From an uncultured Prevotella sp. (GTDB lineage Bacteria; Bacteroidota; Bacteroidia; Bacteroidales; Bacteroidaceae): a DNA stretch of 24,563 nt. Position 1 is the stretch's first letter. Each line of letters starts with the position of its first letter. Below, in pieces: positions 8,010 to 15,981 of this stretch. The position numbers and the translations under genes are program-made. The DNA is taken from positions 1 to 24,563 of the forward strand of contig CAAGGA010000003.1 in NCBI GenBank assembly GCA_900769275.1, given 5' to 3'. Under the pieces are notes generated by a model. It saw nothing but the letters and a program-made list of their open reading frames with translations. It was not told where the DNA came from and searched no databases.

Positions 8010-8297
8010 TATTTTTTTTATTGCAGTTATGACAACTAAGACGTTTACGATATTATTTGTGTCCCCCCCCTGATTCGACGAGAGACCTGGTTTTACCCTC
8101 TCCCTATCTCGGCTCATCTTGCCTGACAGATTCCTGAGAAAACTCCCGACTGCCCGTACAGATACTAATAAGAAACCATACAACAGCCCGTACAGATTCA
8201 TGAAGGAAAATTTCTTTAGAAAAAATCAGCCACTATCACAAGTCTGTAATAGCAGCTGACTGTAATTCTAAATACCCATAATGAAAGTCCCTAAGGA
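8010..8297. other. Gap with short direct repeats and a C8/G8 homopolymer
   Basis: 288 bases between the QueD-like stop and the DUF4491 start. gcccgtacagat occurs at 8152-8163 and 8186-8197, with a looser relative (gcctgacagat) at 8121-8131, giving spacings of about 31 and 34 bp. A run of eight C lies at 8063-8070. No promoter, terminator hairpin or gene is convincing here. Confidence 0.5.
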
Positions 8298-8861
8298 TTA
8301 TTTCTTATAACCACACTTTGGGCACACACCTTTTTCATTTAGGGCTATACCACAAAGAGGACAACGGTCGATAGTGGTGTGAGACGGATATTCCTGCGTG
8401 GCAGCATTCACTCCACTGGTAAACGTAAGTTTCACGATGTTCAACTTATCTTTCAACAAGTCATAGACAATCTTTATCATTCCCTCCACAGTCATCGTCT
8501 CCTTGGTCACGACAAGACGGCAATCCGGGAAAGCCTGACAGAGTTCTGTCTTAAAAGCCTCACCTTTCATCTTGTTCTGTGGTGTGCCGTTCTTGATACC
8601 AGTCTGCTCATAGACACCGAGAATGGCGGGAAGCAGAGGGTCATCCTCCCTGAGTACGAGAGCATGATCAAAATTCTTCAGAACGTCCCATGCCACTTTC
8701 TGTATCTCGTTACATGGATAAGCCATATTGACACCCTCGTTAATTGGTTCTTCCACCTCGATGGTCAGTACACCAGTGTGTCCGTGAAGATATTGTGCCT
8801 CACCCTTGAATCCATAGAAACGGTGGGCATACTGAAGATCTAATTTAGCAATACTTCTCAT
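8298..8861 (-). CDS. QueD/PTPS-family protein with C-terminal zinc ribbon
   Basis: 187 aa of the 6-pyruvoyltetrahydropterin synthase / 6-carboxytetrahydropterin synthase fold. Zinc ligands H13, H26 and H28 are present (YAHRF, LHGHTG), as are the Asp-His pair D65-H66 and the pterin-binding Glu in KETMTVEGM. The catalytic Cys normally found four residues before HGH (CxxxHGH) is absent: this protein has Ala there and Glu one residue earlier (EAQYLHGH). The C-terminus adds a ribbon with C167-xx-C170 and C180-xx-C183 and ends CGYKK, an extension not found in ordinary QueD. It may make a queuosine or pterin precursor by altered chemistry, or do something else. No other queuosine genes are in view. 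It follows thioredoxin by 41 nt, so the two are probably cotranscribed. Confidence 0.8.
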   Translation of the reverse strand: MRSIAKLDLQYAHRFYGFKGEAQYLHGHTGVLTIEVEEPINEGVNMAYPCNEIQKVAWDVLKNFDHALVLREDDPLLPAILGVYEQTGIKNGTPQNKMKGEAFKTELCQAFPDCRLVVTKETMTVEGMIKIVYDLLKDKLNIVKLTFTSGVNAATQEYPSHTTIDRCPLCGIALNEKGVCPKCGYKK

Positions 8862-8902
8862 AGAATATAAATTTTAGGGTTAATAAAATAAGGTTCGTGT
8901 AA

Positions 8903-9202
8903 TCAGTCACTATACATGGCAACGATTTTCTTCAAGCCGTCAAGTCCCATTGCCCCACTCTGTCGCCATACGATTTCGCCTCCTTTTGCAAGCATGAGGG
9001 TAGGTACAGACTGGATGCGGTATTGTGCAGCCAACGCCTCGTTCCTGTCTATGTCAATCTTTATAATAAGCAAAGTATCCCCGAGCTCAGACTTGAGCCG
9101 TTCCAACACTGGATGCATCATCTTGCATGGACCGCACCATGTGGCATAAAAGTCGATGAGCGTCAGTCGTTCGCTGCTTAATATGTCATTAAAACTCTCC
9201 AT
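8903..9202 (-). CDS. trxA: Thioredoxin
   Basis: 99-aa cytoplasmic thioredoxin with the active site WCGPC (residues 22-26) and the cis-proline in SVPT (P67). The fold runs from MESFNDILSSERLTLIDFYATW to the final GLKKIVAMYSD. It reduces protein disulphides using thioredoxin reductase. An upstream in-frame start at 9238 lies inside the predicted -7 box (9236-9243), so ATG 9202 is preferred. The QueD-like gene follows by 41 nt. Confidence 0.95.
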   Translation of the reverse strand: MESFNDILSSERLTLIDFYATWCGPCKMMHPVLERLKSELGDTLLIIKIDIDRNEALAAQYRIQSVPTLMLAKGGEIVWRQSGAMGLDGLKKIVAMYSD

Positions 9203-9235
9203 ATTCCGTTGTTTCAAAACGTTGTTTTTATGTTG

Positions 9236-9266
9236 CAAAGATAATCATTTCTCTCAAACCGACAAA
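9236..9266 (-). promoter_or_regulatory. Promoter of the thioredoxin operon
   Basis: Minus-strand -7 box TATCTTTG at 9236-9243 and -33 box TTTG at 9263-9266, spaced by 19 bp, match the consensus well. The predicted start is near 9229, about 27 nt before ATG 9202. Confidence 0.8.
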
Positions 9267-9394
9267 CAATCATATCCACAAAACCAAATATTTTGACTAT
9301 TTTTTCATAGCCTACAACCTTTTTTAACATGGAATACTATCTCATGGCTTCAATATAATGATTTCTTTACATTACCATAGTCATGACAGCAAAC

Positions 9395-12300
9395 CTATTG
9401 AAGCGTAATACCCATTATTCCTACTACCACGTCATTAGACAGAGGTATGAGCGAGAAAGACTGAAGCTTGCGTGAAGCATCAAGCGGCATGGAGAGCATC
9501 TGCGCTGCTCCACCAGGTATCTCACGACCATACACCTCATCTGACTGTATTTGCAGAGCCTGCCCCAGATTACGTGAAACGACACCTGTACCGAGCGATA
9601 TGCGCACCGGACGAGGAAGAACCGTCTGGAAAGCCTTGCCATCAACGTAATAGTCCTGTTCTATCGGACAATAATTGAACGGTGGGATAAGGCGCAGCGT
9701 ATCTTTCGCACCATCCTTATAGTTTGCTACGATCAAGGCATTGTCTATATGAGTCTGCATGTGGTTGGTACTTCCTGCTATGAGAATATGAGCCACCTCT
9801 GCCCTGCACTGCTTCACAGGGATAGTCACAGAAGACGGATAGTTATCCCATAGGGAAGCGAATACCACATTCTTACCGTTCTGTGGCGTTGCAAACGCTA
9901 TACCATCGACCTCAAAACGATTATCCTCCGCAAGAGAACGAAAAACACTGTCGTTTATCTCCGGGCAGTAGGTAGGATGACACCACTCCCCCACTCCCTG
10001 AAGCGGTATCTGCAATGTCGTGGAAGAAGGACGGGGTGAGAGATATTCATTGCGGAATATATCCGAGACATTGGCATTGAAAAGCGATGAAAGATTAATG
10101 CTTCTTGTCCTCTTACCCTTTCCCTTTATCGTTTGCAGTCCTAAAGAAGCGATGCTGACAGGTTCATTTTTGTCATCATGGCACTCCATTTCTCCCGTTC
10201 CGTCCCGTTCCGGAATAGTCGGAAGACACACCGTGATGACCTGCAATGCCTGGTTCGTACCAGCATAGTCGATATATTTCCCCTTGTCACCGTTGATACG
10301 TGCTATAATCTGCAGGGGCTGCGGGAACTGCTGTTCGACAGTTATGGTAGCCTTGTCTGCCGATACCTTTTTATATTTATAAGAGAGGTAAGGTGTCTTC
10401 ACCTCACAGGAATCCCATGTCAGCGGAAATCCTGGACGGAGAACACATTTGCCATCTAATGCCTGAGGCTGTATTCCGAAAAAGCCCTGTAAGAGTGTAC
10501 GCGACGAAATGCCTACGTTATCTCCGAAATCACGGTAACATTCCCCTCTTGCAGCATCGTAATAGCTTATCTGCCCAAAATTTGCAGGTGACTGACCAAG
10601 ATACATCTGATCCATGATGTTAGACTTCATAAGGCGATAACCCTCGGCTGCATTTCCCGCCTCAAAATACGCCAATGCTGTGTGCATTATCTCGGCAGAT
10701 GCCACATTATTGATACTCCAGGCATAAGGAAGCCAGTCGGATGTGGAGATGACACTGTATCCGCTCTCCTTCTGCCCTGGTATCTCAACGTTGATATGTG
10801 GAATGTGCGATGTGACATAGCGTGTAGCTTCATACATCTGTTCGGGAGAACCCACTCCGCAGTCTATAGGTGTATATACACTCCATAGTGCAGCATCTGG
10901 ATGTTTCCTCATAAATCCGAGCTTATCCTGATATTCAGCCCAGTGAGCAGGCACATAAGAGCATCTGCCAGCCATAATATCAGTTGTAGAAAGCACATAG
11001 GCATCGGAGCCATGAAGCCACAGACGCTCGTTCATCGCCTTGCGGATAGCCTCGGCTTCAGCAAGATATGGTGCTGAATCTTCGCCTATCCTCTCTGCAA
11101 TTTTTGCAGCAAGGAGGTTGCCACGATAATTATATGCCGAAGAATGTGTCACTGCGCCATCACTATAGTACAGCGCATCACTCGCCCATATACAGCAATA
11201 GGCATCATACAGATGATCATTGTCAGAATCATAGTTGAGTTTCTCCCATGCGAGGTGGCGCTTTATCACAGGCCACATCTTCTTCATATATGCAGTGTCT
11301 GCATCATATTGGAAGTGCCATAACAACTCATCAATATAATTGAGATTCATATCATAGTGATGCATCTGGTCGTTACGGTTTGGATTACGGCAGATATATC
11401 CGGTAGAATACATCTCGGTACCCCACTTCTTCAAAGCTCGGGCATGGTTGCACTTCGGATCCTGATACGCTCCGGATTGCGTTACCGGGACATCCGTCAC
11501 CTGCGACCTTGCATAAGCATCAAAATGACTCTTCGCCCTGTCATTCCAACCGAGGACATCCCCAAGATAACCGGCACGCCATCCGGCCAAAGGCATACGC
11601 CATCCGATTGCCCCATGCAGCCAAGTCTCGCCATCCCATACTCCGTCAGCGGCAAGGACAATGGCAGAACCGAGCGTGTTTAGATATGGATCGGGTGTAG
11701 AGAACTGCACTCTTGACGAGAGTGCCTGGAAATGGGAGCGTGCTCCTTCAAACAATTGAATAGTCCGCTTGTCTGTCATCGAAAAGGTTATGGTCTGAAA
11801 ATCCAGTGCAGCAAACACAGGCTCAGGATGCTGGGAGACCGGAACAACGATGCTTTCCTCCACAAGGTTCTCTTCATTGGCAGAAGGCTCAAAGCATCCA
11901 GGCTTATCCGCTCCCATGTCACCATTGCGATGAAGTTTCGGGTTAGCTATGTTGCATACTTTTGATACAAGGGTAAAACCTTTGTCCATACCCTCAGACT
12001 CAAAACGGAAGATAGCTCCCTCTGTGTCCGGCAAAGCAAGGACATCCATACGGATTACAGCCTGGTTGCCCCATCGAGAATCACGAAGGATATAAGAACG
12101 CATGCCATCCTTATAATATGACTCGCAATGATGTGCCTCGTCTAACTGCACACCCTCGATAAGGAATCTCAGACTGCGATAGTTCTTTGACTTGTATATG
12201 GCAAATATCGGGCGGTCACTGGTCTCAATCCTATAGTCGGTATGAGAACCGTAAAGCGCACGGGTGAAACGATTCCTGCCATTTACGGAATAGAATGCAC

Positions 12301-12451
12301 CGTCTTTCGGCTGATATTGCAAGGCTCTTGGCGCACGACTTTTATCCAGATTGTTATTGACAGACTCTATATAGTCACCCACTTTCTTCTGCGCAAAAGC
12401 GGCATTGACTATGAGTGCCATAGCCAATGCCGTAATCAAATATCTCTTCAT
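9395..12451 (-). CDS. Secreted DUF4450 / six-hairpin glycosidase-like protein
   Basis: 1018 aa with a signal peptide (MKRYLITALAMALIVNAAFAQ). The N-terminal part (about 25-240) has the look of DUF4450, with GAFYSVNGRNRFTRALYGSHTDYRIETSDRP. Residues 250-700 look like an (alpha/alpha)6 barrel of the six-hairpin glycosidase superfamily, including HHYDMNLNYIDELLW, WASDALYYSDGAVTHSSAYNYRGNLLAAKIAER and SDWLPYAWSINNVASAEIMHTALAYF. The C-terminal 300 residues look like beta-sandwich. The enzymatic activity cannot be fixed from sequence alone; rhamnosidase-like or other pectin side-chain cleavage is possible. The ATG at 12451 lies 8 nt after the stop of the GH28-GH105 gene, so the two are translationally close. 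A TTG at 12463 would overlap that stop and is less likely. Confidence 0.75.
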   Translation of the reverse strand: MKRYLITALAMALIVNAAFAQKKVGDYIESVNNNLDKSRAPRALQYQPKDGAFYSVNGRNRFTRALYGSHTDYRIETSDRPIFAIYKSKNYRSLRFLIEGVQLDEAHHCESYYKDGMRSYILRDSRWGNQAVIRMDVLALPDTEGAIFRFESEGMDKGFTLVSKVCNIANPKLHRNGDMGADKPGCFEPSANEENLVEESIVVPVSQHPEPVFAALDFQTITFSMTDKRTIQLFEGARSHFQALSSRVQFSTPDPYLNTLGSAIVLAADGVWDGETWLHGAIGWRMPLAGWRAGYLGDVLGWNDRAKSHFDAYARSQVTDVPVTQSGAYQDPKCNHARALKKWGTEMYSTGYICRNPNRNDQMHHYDMNLNYIDELLWHFQYDADTAYMKKMWPVIKRHLAWEKLNYDSDNDHLYDAYCCIWASDALYYSDGAVTHSSAYNYRGNLLAAKIAERIGEDSAPYLAEAEAIRKAMNERLWLHGSDAYVLSTTDIMAGRCSYVPAHWAEYQDKLGFMRKHPDAALWSVYTPIDCGVGSPEQMYEATRYVTSHIPHINVEIPGQKESGYSVISTSDWLPYAWSINNVASAEIMHTALAYFEAGNAAEGYRLMKSNIMDQMYLGQSPANFGQISYYDAARGECYRDFGDNVGISSRTLLQGFFGIQPQALDGKCVLRPGFPLTWDSCEVKTPYLSYKYKKVSADKATITVEQQFPQPLQIIARINGDKGKYIDYAGTNQALQVITVCLPTIPERDGTGEMECHDDKNEPVSIASLGLQTIKGKGKRTRSINLSSLFNANVSDIFRNEYLSPRPSSTTLQIPLQGVGEWCHPTYCPEINDSVFRSLAEDNRFEVDGIAFATPQNGKNVVFASLWDNYPSSVTIPVKQCRAEVAHILIAGSTNHMQTHIDNALIVANYKDGAKDTLRLIPPFNYCPIEQDYYVDGKAFQTVLPRPVRISLGTGVVSRNLGQALQIQSDEVYGREIPGGAAQMLSMPLDASRKLQSFSLIPLSNDVVVGIMGITLQ

Positions 12452-12459
12452 AAGAAAAA

Positions 12460-15111
12460 TCAAGGTAGTTTTACAGTCTCTGCATTGTCACGTTCCATCT
12501 CAAGAGATGCCCAGATAAACGGACCTATGCCCTTTGCATCGTTGTCACGGATAGGCTCAGACATATAATAGTCAAAAGAACCGTCCCGTCGTGGATTATT
12601 GTCAGGTCCAAGACCACTCACCGCACAACAATTTGTAAGTGAGATGGTCTTGTCTGGATTAATCTTGACAAATTCATTGATTATACCGTTGTATGCTCTG
12701 ATTCCTGCCTCCTTATATGATTCATCGAGATAACCGAGACGTGCACCTTTAAGCAGGCAATATGCAAACATTGAGGAAGCCGTGGATTCAAGATAGTTTC
12801 TCGGGTCGCTGACATCCAGAACATCATACCATACTCCGGTCTTCTTGTCCTGACATTTCACGAGAGCCTCCATTGACTTACGGAACATATCAATGACTTC
12901 CTGCCGGCGATCATAGTTCTCTGGCAGAGCATCCAAAATCTCCACCATTGCCATGGTAAACCATCCCATGGCGCGGGCCCAACTATGCTGGCTCAATCCA
13001 GTCTCTTTGTCAGCCCAGAACATGACATGACGCTCATCCCAAGCATGCTTCCAAAGTCCCGTCTTTTCATCATAGGTGCGCTCAAAGGTAGTACCAATTT
13101 GGTTGACGGCATCGTCATATACTTTCTTTGCTTTCTTTGCACCGAGAAGTTCCTCTGCTGACATTGTGTAGAATGGCAATCCCATATAGATTCCGTCAAG
13201 CCACACCTGCCAGGCATATATAGCCTTATGCCAGAAGACACCCTTTCCTCCTGCACCTGTCTTGGTACGCGGTTGCTTCTGCAACTGCTTGAAGATTGTC
13301 TCTACAGCTTTCTGTGTTCCTGGTGTTTTAGCATCTGGGAAGAGTCTGTTCATACGCAGGATGAAGCGACCTGTGCGAACATTGTCAAGGTTGTAATCCT
13401 CCAATTTGTAGCCTGTGACATTGCCCTCGGCATCAATCATCCTGGCAGGATATTTCTTCAGATATTTCGCTATCTCGGGATTCTGATATGCAAGCCATGT
13501 ATCAAGCATACCCTCAAGCTCTATCCCCATCACGTATGACCACTTTCCTTTCGGACGCTTGTTCTTGTCCGTGAAGTCAAGGTAATAAGGCTCTGGCTCA
13601 CGCTTCATCTCACTCCATGTCATCCATTCGGAATAGCGTTTGAAAGGAGCCTCTGACAATATCAGTCTGTCATTAATCATCAGATTATCGAAACGGATAT
13701 TATGGCTTTTGCCTGTACGATGTACGGGGTCTGACTGTACACCGTTGAAAGTACAATTCTTTATTGTAATGTCATGAATATTGCTTGACTCCTCAAGACC
13801 ATTCAGCAGTACACCGTATTTTGACTTCTGACAGGTGACATTCTCCATGTAAATGTTGCGTACGGTCGGTATGAACCCGCGCTTTGCCTGTTCCTTCGGC
13901 TCATAGACAAGGTTAACACGCAATACTGCCTCACGGCACTGCCCTACGGTAACGTTACGCATATACACACCGTCTGTCACGCCTCCACGACAGGTGTTCG
14001 TCTTTATTCGGAGCACACGGTCAAGGTTTGGGGAATCCATCTTGCAGTTTTCGGCAAAAACATTCTGGACGCCTGCACTTATCTCCGATCCTATTACAAC
14101 ACCGCCATGACCGTCTGCCATAGTACAGCCACGAACAATTATGTTGCGTGAAGGTGCCGGAGTACGGCGACCATCTGCATTCCTGCCCGATTTTATCGCG
14201 ATACAGTCATCTCCAGTATCAAAGAGACAGTCCTCTATGAGCACATTCTCACATGATTCCGGGTCACATCCGTCACCATTCGGACCGTCATTGATAATCT
14301 TACAACGACGCACCGTAACATTTTTACAAAGAGTAGGATGAATCACCCAGAAAGGAGAACGCAGCATGGTGACATCCTGTATGAGGATATTCTCGCACTG
14401 ATAGAAATTGACGAGCTGCGGACGCATACCGCACTTGTCACCGAAGACACGTTCCTCCGTTGGGATATCATTGTCAGACATCCACAAGAGTGTATTGCGG
14501 TTGGTCTTCACATTGCCATTTTCATCCGTCTGGCTGTACTGCCGGTTCTTTCCCATGTATGGCATTGACTGGCTTTGGTCGGTCTTCCCTGCCACGAAAC
14601 CGTATTTCGCAGCACCGCACCACGGCCACCACGTCTCGTTACTGCCATTGCCGTCGATTGTTCCCTCACCGGAAATGGCAATATTCCTTGCCTGATAAGC
14701 ATAGATACATGGAGAGTAGTTCATGATATCAAGACCCTCCCAACGAGTCTTTACCAACGGATACAATGCAGGCTCGAAAGCAAAGAGAAGAGTTGCTCCC
14801 TTTTCCACAACCAGATTCACATTGCTCTGCATACGGATAGCACCCGTATTCCAAGTGCCCTCAGGAATTACGACCTTGCCGCCTCCTGCCTTTGAGCAGG
14901 CAAGGATTGCCTTGTTGATTGCAGTCTGATTGACCTTTGCCTTTGCATTTTGTTTTGCTCCGTACTTTGTTATCACGAAAGTCTTGTTAGGAAAACCAGG
15001 TGCCACGATGCTTGCCTCGATAGCCCTGTACTTTGCTTCGTCCCACCCCTGTGCCTTCATGACAATAGGAAGAAGAAGCAACGGAAGAAGAAGTAAGGAT
15101 AGTTTCTTCAT
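12460..15111 (-). CDS. Secreted GH28-GH105 fusion: polygalacturonase plus unsaturated rhamnogalacturonyl hydrolase
   Basis: 883 aa with a signal peptide (about 1-20, ending VMKAQ). Residues 45-490 form a GH28 right-handed beta-helix with all four signature sites: NGDGCD (N278, D280, D283), GDD (300-302), GHG (334-336) and RIK (368-370). Residues 530-880 form a GH105 (alpha/alpha)6 domain with WLDGIYMGLPF (637-647), WDERH (691-695), WARAMGW (711-717) and ESTASSMFAYCLLKG (775-789). GH28 cuts galacturonan or rhamnogalacturonan backbones. GH105 removes the unsaturated uronic acid left by pectin lyases. Having both on one chain suggests coupled backbone and end trimming, probably in the periplasm or at the cell surface. 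First gene of a two-gene unit with the DUF4450 protein. No SusC/SusD or lyase is in view. Confidence 0.92.
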   Translation of the reverse strand: MKKLSLLLLPLLLLPIVMKAQGWDEAKYRAIEASIVAPGFPNKTFVITKYGAKQNAKAKVNQTAINKAILACSKAGGGKVVIPEGTWNTGAIRMQSNVNLVVEKGATLLFAFEPALYPLVKTRWEGLDIMNYSPCIYAYQARNIAISGEGTIDGNGSNETWWPWCGAAKYGFVAGKTDQSQSMPYMGKNRQYSQTDENGNVKTNRNTLLWMSDNDIPTEERVFGDKCGMRPQLVNFYQCENILIQDVTMLRSPFWVIHPTLCKNVTVRRCKIINDGPNGDGCDPESCENVLIEDCLFDTGDDCIAIKSGRNADGRRTPAPSRNIIVRGCTMADGHGGVVIGSEISAGVQNVFAENCKMDSPNLDRVLRIKTNTCRGGVTDGVYMRNVTVGQCREAVLRVNLVYEPKEQAKRGFIPTVRNIYMENVTCQKSKYGVLLNGLEESSNIHDITIKNCTFNGVQSDPVHRTGKSHNIRFDNLMINDRLILSEAPFKRYSEWMTWSEMKREPEPYYLDFTDKNKRPKGKWSYVMGIELEGMLDTWLAYQNPEIAKYLKKYPARMIDAEGNVTGYKLEDYNLDNVRTGRFILRMNRLFPDAKTPGTQKAVETIFKQLQKQPRTKTGAGGKGVFWHKAIYAWQVWLDGIYMGLPFYTMSAEELLGAKKAKKVYDDAVNQIGTTFERTYDEKTGLWKHAWDERHVMFWADKETGLSQHSWARAMGWFTMAMVEILDALPENYDRRQEVIDMFRKSMEALVKCQDKKTGVWYDVLDVSDPRNYLESTASSMFAYCLLKGARLGYLDESYKEAGIRAYNGIINEFVKINPDKTISLTNCCAVSGLGPDNNPRRDGSFDYYMSEPIRDNDAKGIGPFIWASLEMERDNAETVKLP

Positions 15112-15223
15112 AGTTCTGTACTGAAAATGTAAGTTGGGTTAGTTAATTATTGTAGATTCTATGTATATCACAGTATCTCCACCCTGTCCTCTCTTGTTGA
15201 GAAAAGAGCAATGACAATATCAG

Positions 15224-15240
15224 GGCAGATAATGTCTGCC
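15224..15240 (-). promoter_or_regulatory. Hairpin at the 5' end of the pectin-operon leader
   Basis: ggcaga (15224-15229) pairs with tctgcc (15235-15240) across a 5-nt loop, at or next to the predicted transcription start of the GH28-GH105 mRNA. A second, weaker 5-bp hairpin (15191-15195 with 15204-15208) follows. Such 5' hairpins can stabilise mRNA. No riboswitch class was recognised. Confidence 0.4.
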
Positions 15241-15242
15241 GA

Positions 15243-15273
15243 CAAAGTTATAAAAAAAATATGAAACGGCAAA
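15243..15273 (-). promoter_or_regulatory. Promoter of the GH28-GH105 / DUF4450 operon
   Basis: Minus-strand -7 box TAACTTTG at 15243-15250 and -33 box TTTG at 15270-15273, with a 19-bp spacer, fit the consensus. The leader would be about 125 nt, longer than for the other genes here. Confidence 0.8.
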
Positions 15274-15279
15274 CCGTTT
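15264..15279. promoter_or_regulatory. Palindromic operator candidate over the -33 box
   Basis: AAACGG (15264-15269) and CCGTTT (15274-15279) form a perfect inverted repeat around CAAA, which is the -33 TTTG on the minus strand. The placement suits a regulator that competes with or contacts sigma factor. The dimeric regulator is unknown and not encoded in the window. Confidence 0.5.
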
Positions 15280-15342
15280 TACGTTTTATTCACATACTAT
15301 AATGTCGAAATGTTAAAAAACGGAAGATTATGTAGAAAAAAT

Positions 15343-15373
15343 TTTGACGTTACGCATAATATGTATATATTTG
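15343..15373 (+). promoter_or_regulatory. Promoter of the candidate small RNA
   Basis: -33 box TTTG at 15343-15346 and -7 box TATATTTG at 15366-15373, separated by 19 bp: one of the best consensus matches in the window. The predicted start is near 15380. Confidence 0.75.
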
Positions 15374-15379
15374 CATCGA

Positions 15380-15460
15380 TTTTTATTGATTTCGTAACAA
15401 TAGTATTTTTTCCACGAAATCGTCCGAGGTTGATACGTCCTGTATCAACCTCTTTTTTTT
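15380..15460 (+). ncRNA. Candidate small RNA, about 80 nt, two hairpins
   Basis: Between the promoter and an intrinsic terminator lies no credible ORF but two clean helices. The first is gatttcgt (15388-15395) pairing with acgaaatc (15414-15421), with an AU-rich 18-nt loop. The second is the terminator hairpin (15426-15452). The size, layout and lack of coding potential fit a trans-acting small RNA. I do not recognise it as a known Rfam family. It is transcribed away from the pectin operon and towards the inverted-repeat element. Confidence 0.55.
15426..15460 (+). terminator. Strong intrinsic terminator of the candidate small RNA
   Basis: gaggttgatac (15426-15436) pairs perfectly with gtatcaacctc (15442-15452) around a 5-nt loop, followed by eight T (15453-15460). 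There is no protein-coding gene just upstream on this strand for it to serve. Confidence 0.9.
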
Positions 15461-15540
15461 GCCGTTCTATTATAATAAAAAGGTATTTTCGTGCGTTAAT
15501 ATAACAGATTTCCATAAAGGAAAATCACAAGCAGTTACTT

Positions 15541-15981
15541 TTTAGGTGGGTTCTATTAATTTTTCGCATGCTCAAGGAAACTCCTTCCCTCTGGTCAGTG
15601 AGTCCAAGGGACAAGTTTCCCACCGTCAAAAATATCAATTATGTAGGTTTGACGTTTTGTCATCTTTTGGTTTCTTTTTCGGTTCAAATCGTAAGTTTGA
15701 CCTGCGGTCTTCCTCCTCCCTGCAAGGCATAACTCAAGCAAGCATGGTTCTGCTCTTGCTTCGAGCGTCGGTTCATCGGTCACGTAGCCCCCTACGGTCA
15801 ATGGTCTTTACCTCCCCCCTTCGGTTCCCCCGTTATCGGGGGACAGAAACCCTCTTCAACTTACATTTTGTCCTCGAAAACAAAGCCAAAATATAACAAA
15901 GCGAGACTTGTCCTTTGGACCCACTGACCAGAGGGAAGTAGTTTCCTTGAGCATGCGAAAAATTAACAGAACCCACCTAAA
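15541..15981. mobile_element. 441-bp noncoding element with 76-bp terminal inverted repeats (MITE-like)
   Basis: Left repeat 15541-15616 and right repeat 15906-15981 are inverted copies matching at 72 of 76 positions, so the pair can form a very long hairpin or cruciform. The 289-bp interior has a 7-bp inverted pair CGTCAAA (15624-15630) / TTTGACG (15648-15654) and a short hairpin CCCCCG-TTAT-CGGGGG (15827-15842). It also has two -7-like boxes facing right (TAGGTTTG at 15644-15651, TAAGTTTG at 15692-15699). Parts of the left repeat and interior recur at 24446-24563, so this is a dispersed family. It encodes no transposase. A 116-codon ORF inside overlaps both repeats and is not credible. No target-site duplication is clear. 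The right end lies 38 bases before the ATP-grasp start codon. Confidence 0.75.

Larger units (their letters stand above)
15112..15540. other. Divergent noncoding region between pectin operon and inverted-repeat element
   Basis: Contains the pectin-operon leader, its promoter and palindrome on the minus strand, and then a complete plus-strand transcription unit for a candidate small RNA (15343-15460). After the terminator, 15461-15540 is AT-rich with nothing further recognised. ORFs of 64 and 72 codons on either strand overlap the RNA structures and look spurious. Confidence 0.7.

Noticed and set aside
8010..8201. 64-residue N-terminal extension of the DUF4491 protein
   Set aside because: The extension passes through a G8 run and short repeats and does not resemble the compact DUF4491 family, which starts at the MNYSG methionine.
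15297..15515. 72-codon minus-strand ORF across the small-RNA region
   Set aside because: It overlaps the promoter and both hairpins of the small-RNA candidate, is AT-driven in composition, and has no supporting signals.
15546..15896. 116-codon ORF within the inverted-repeat element
   Set aside because: It begins in the left inverted repeat, its composition is Ser/Arg/Phe-rich, and the second copy of the element disrupts the frame by deletions.
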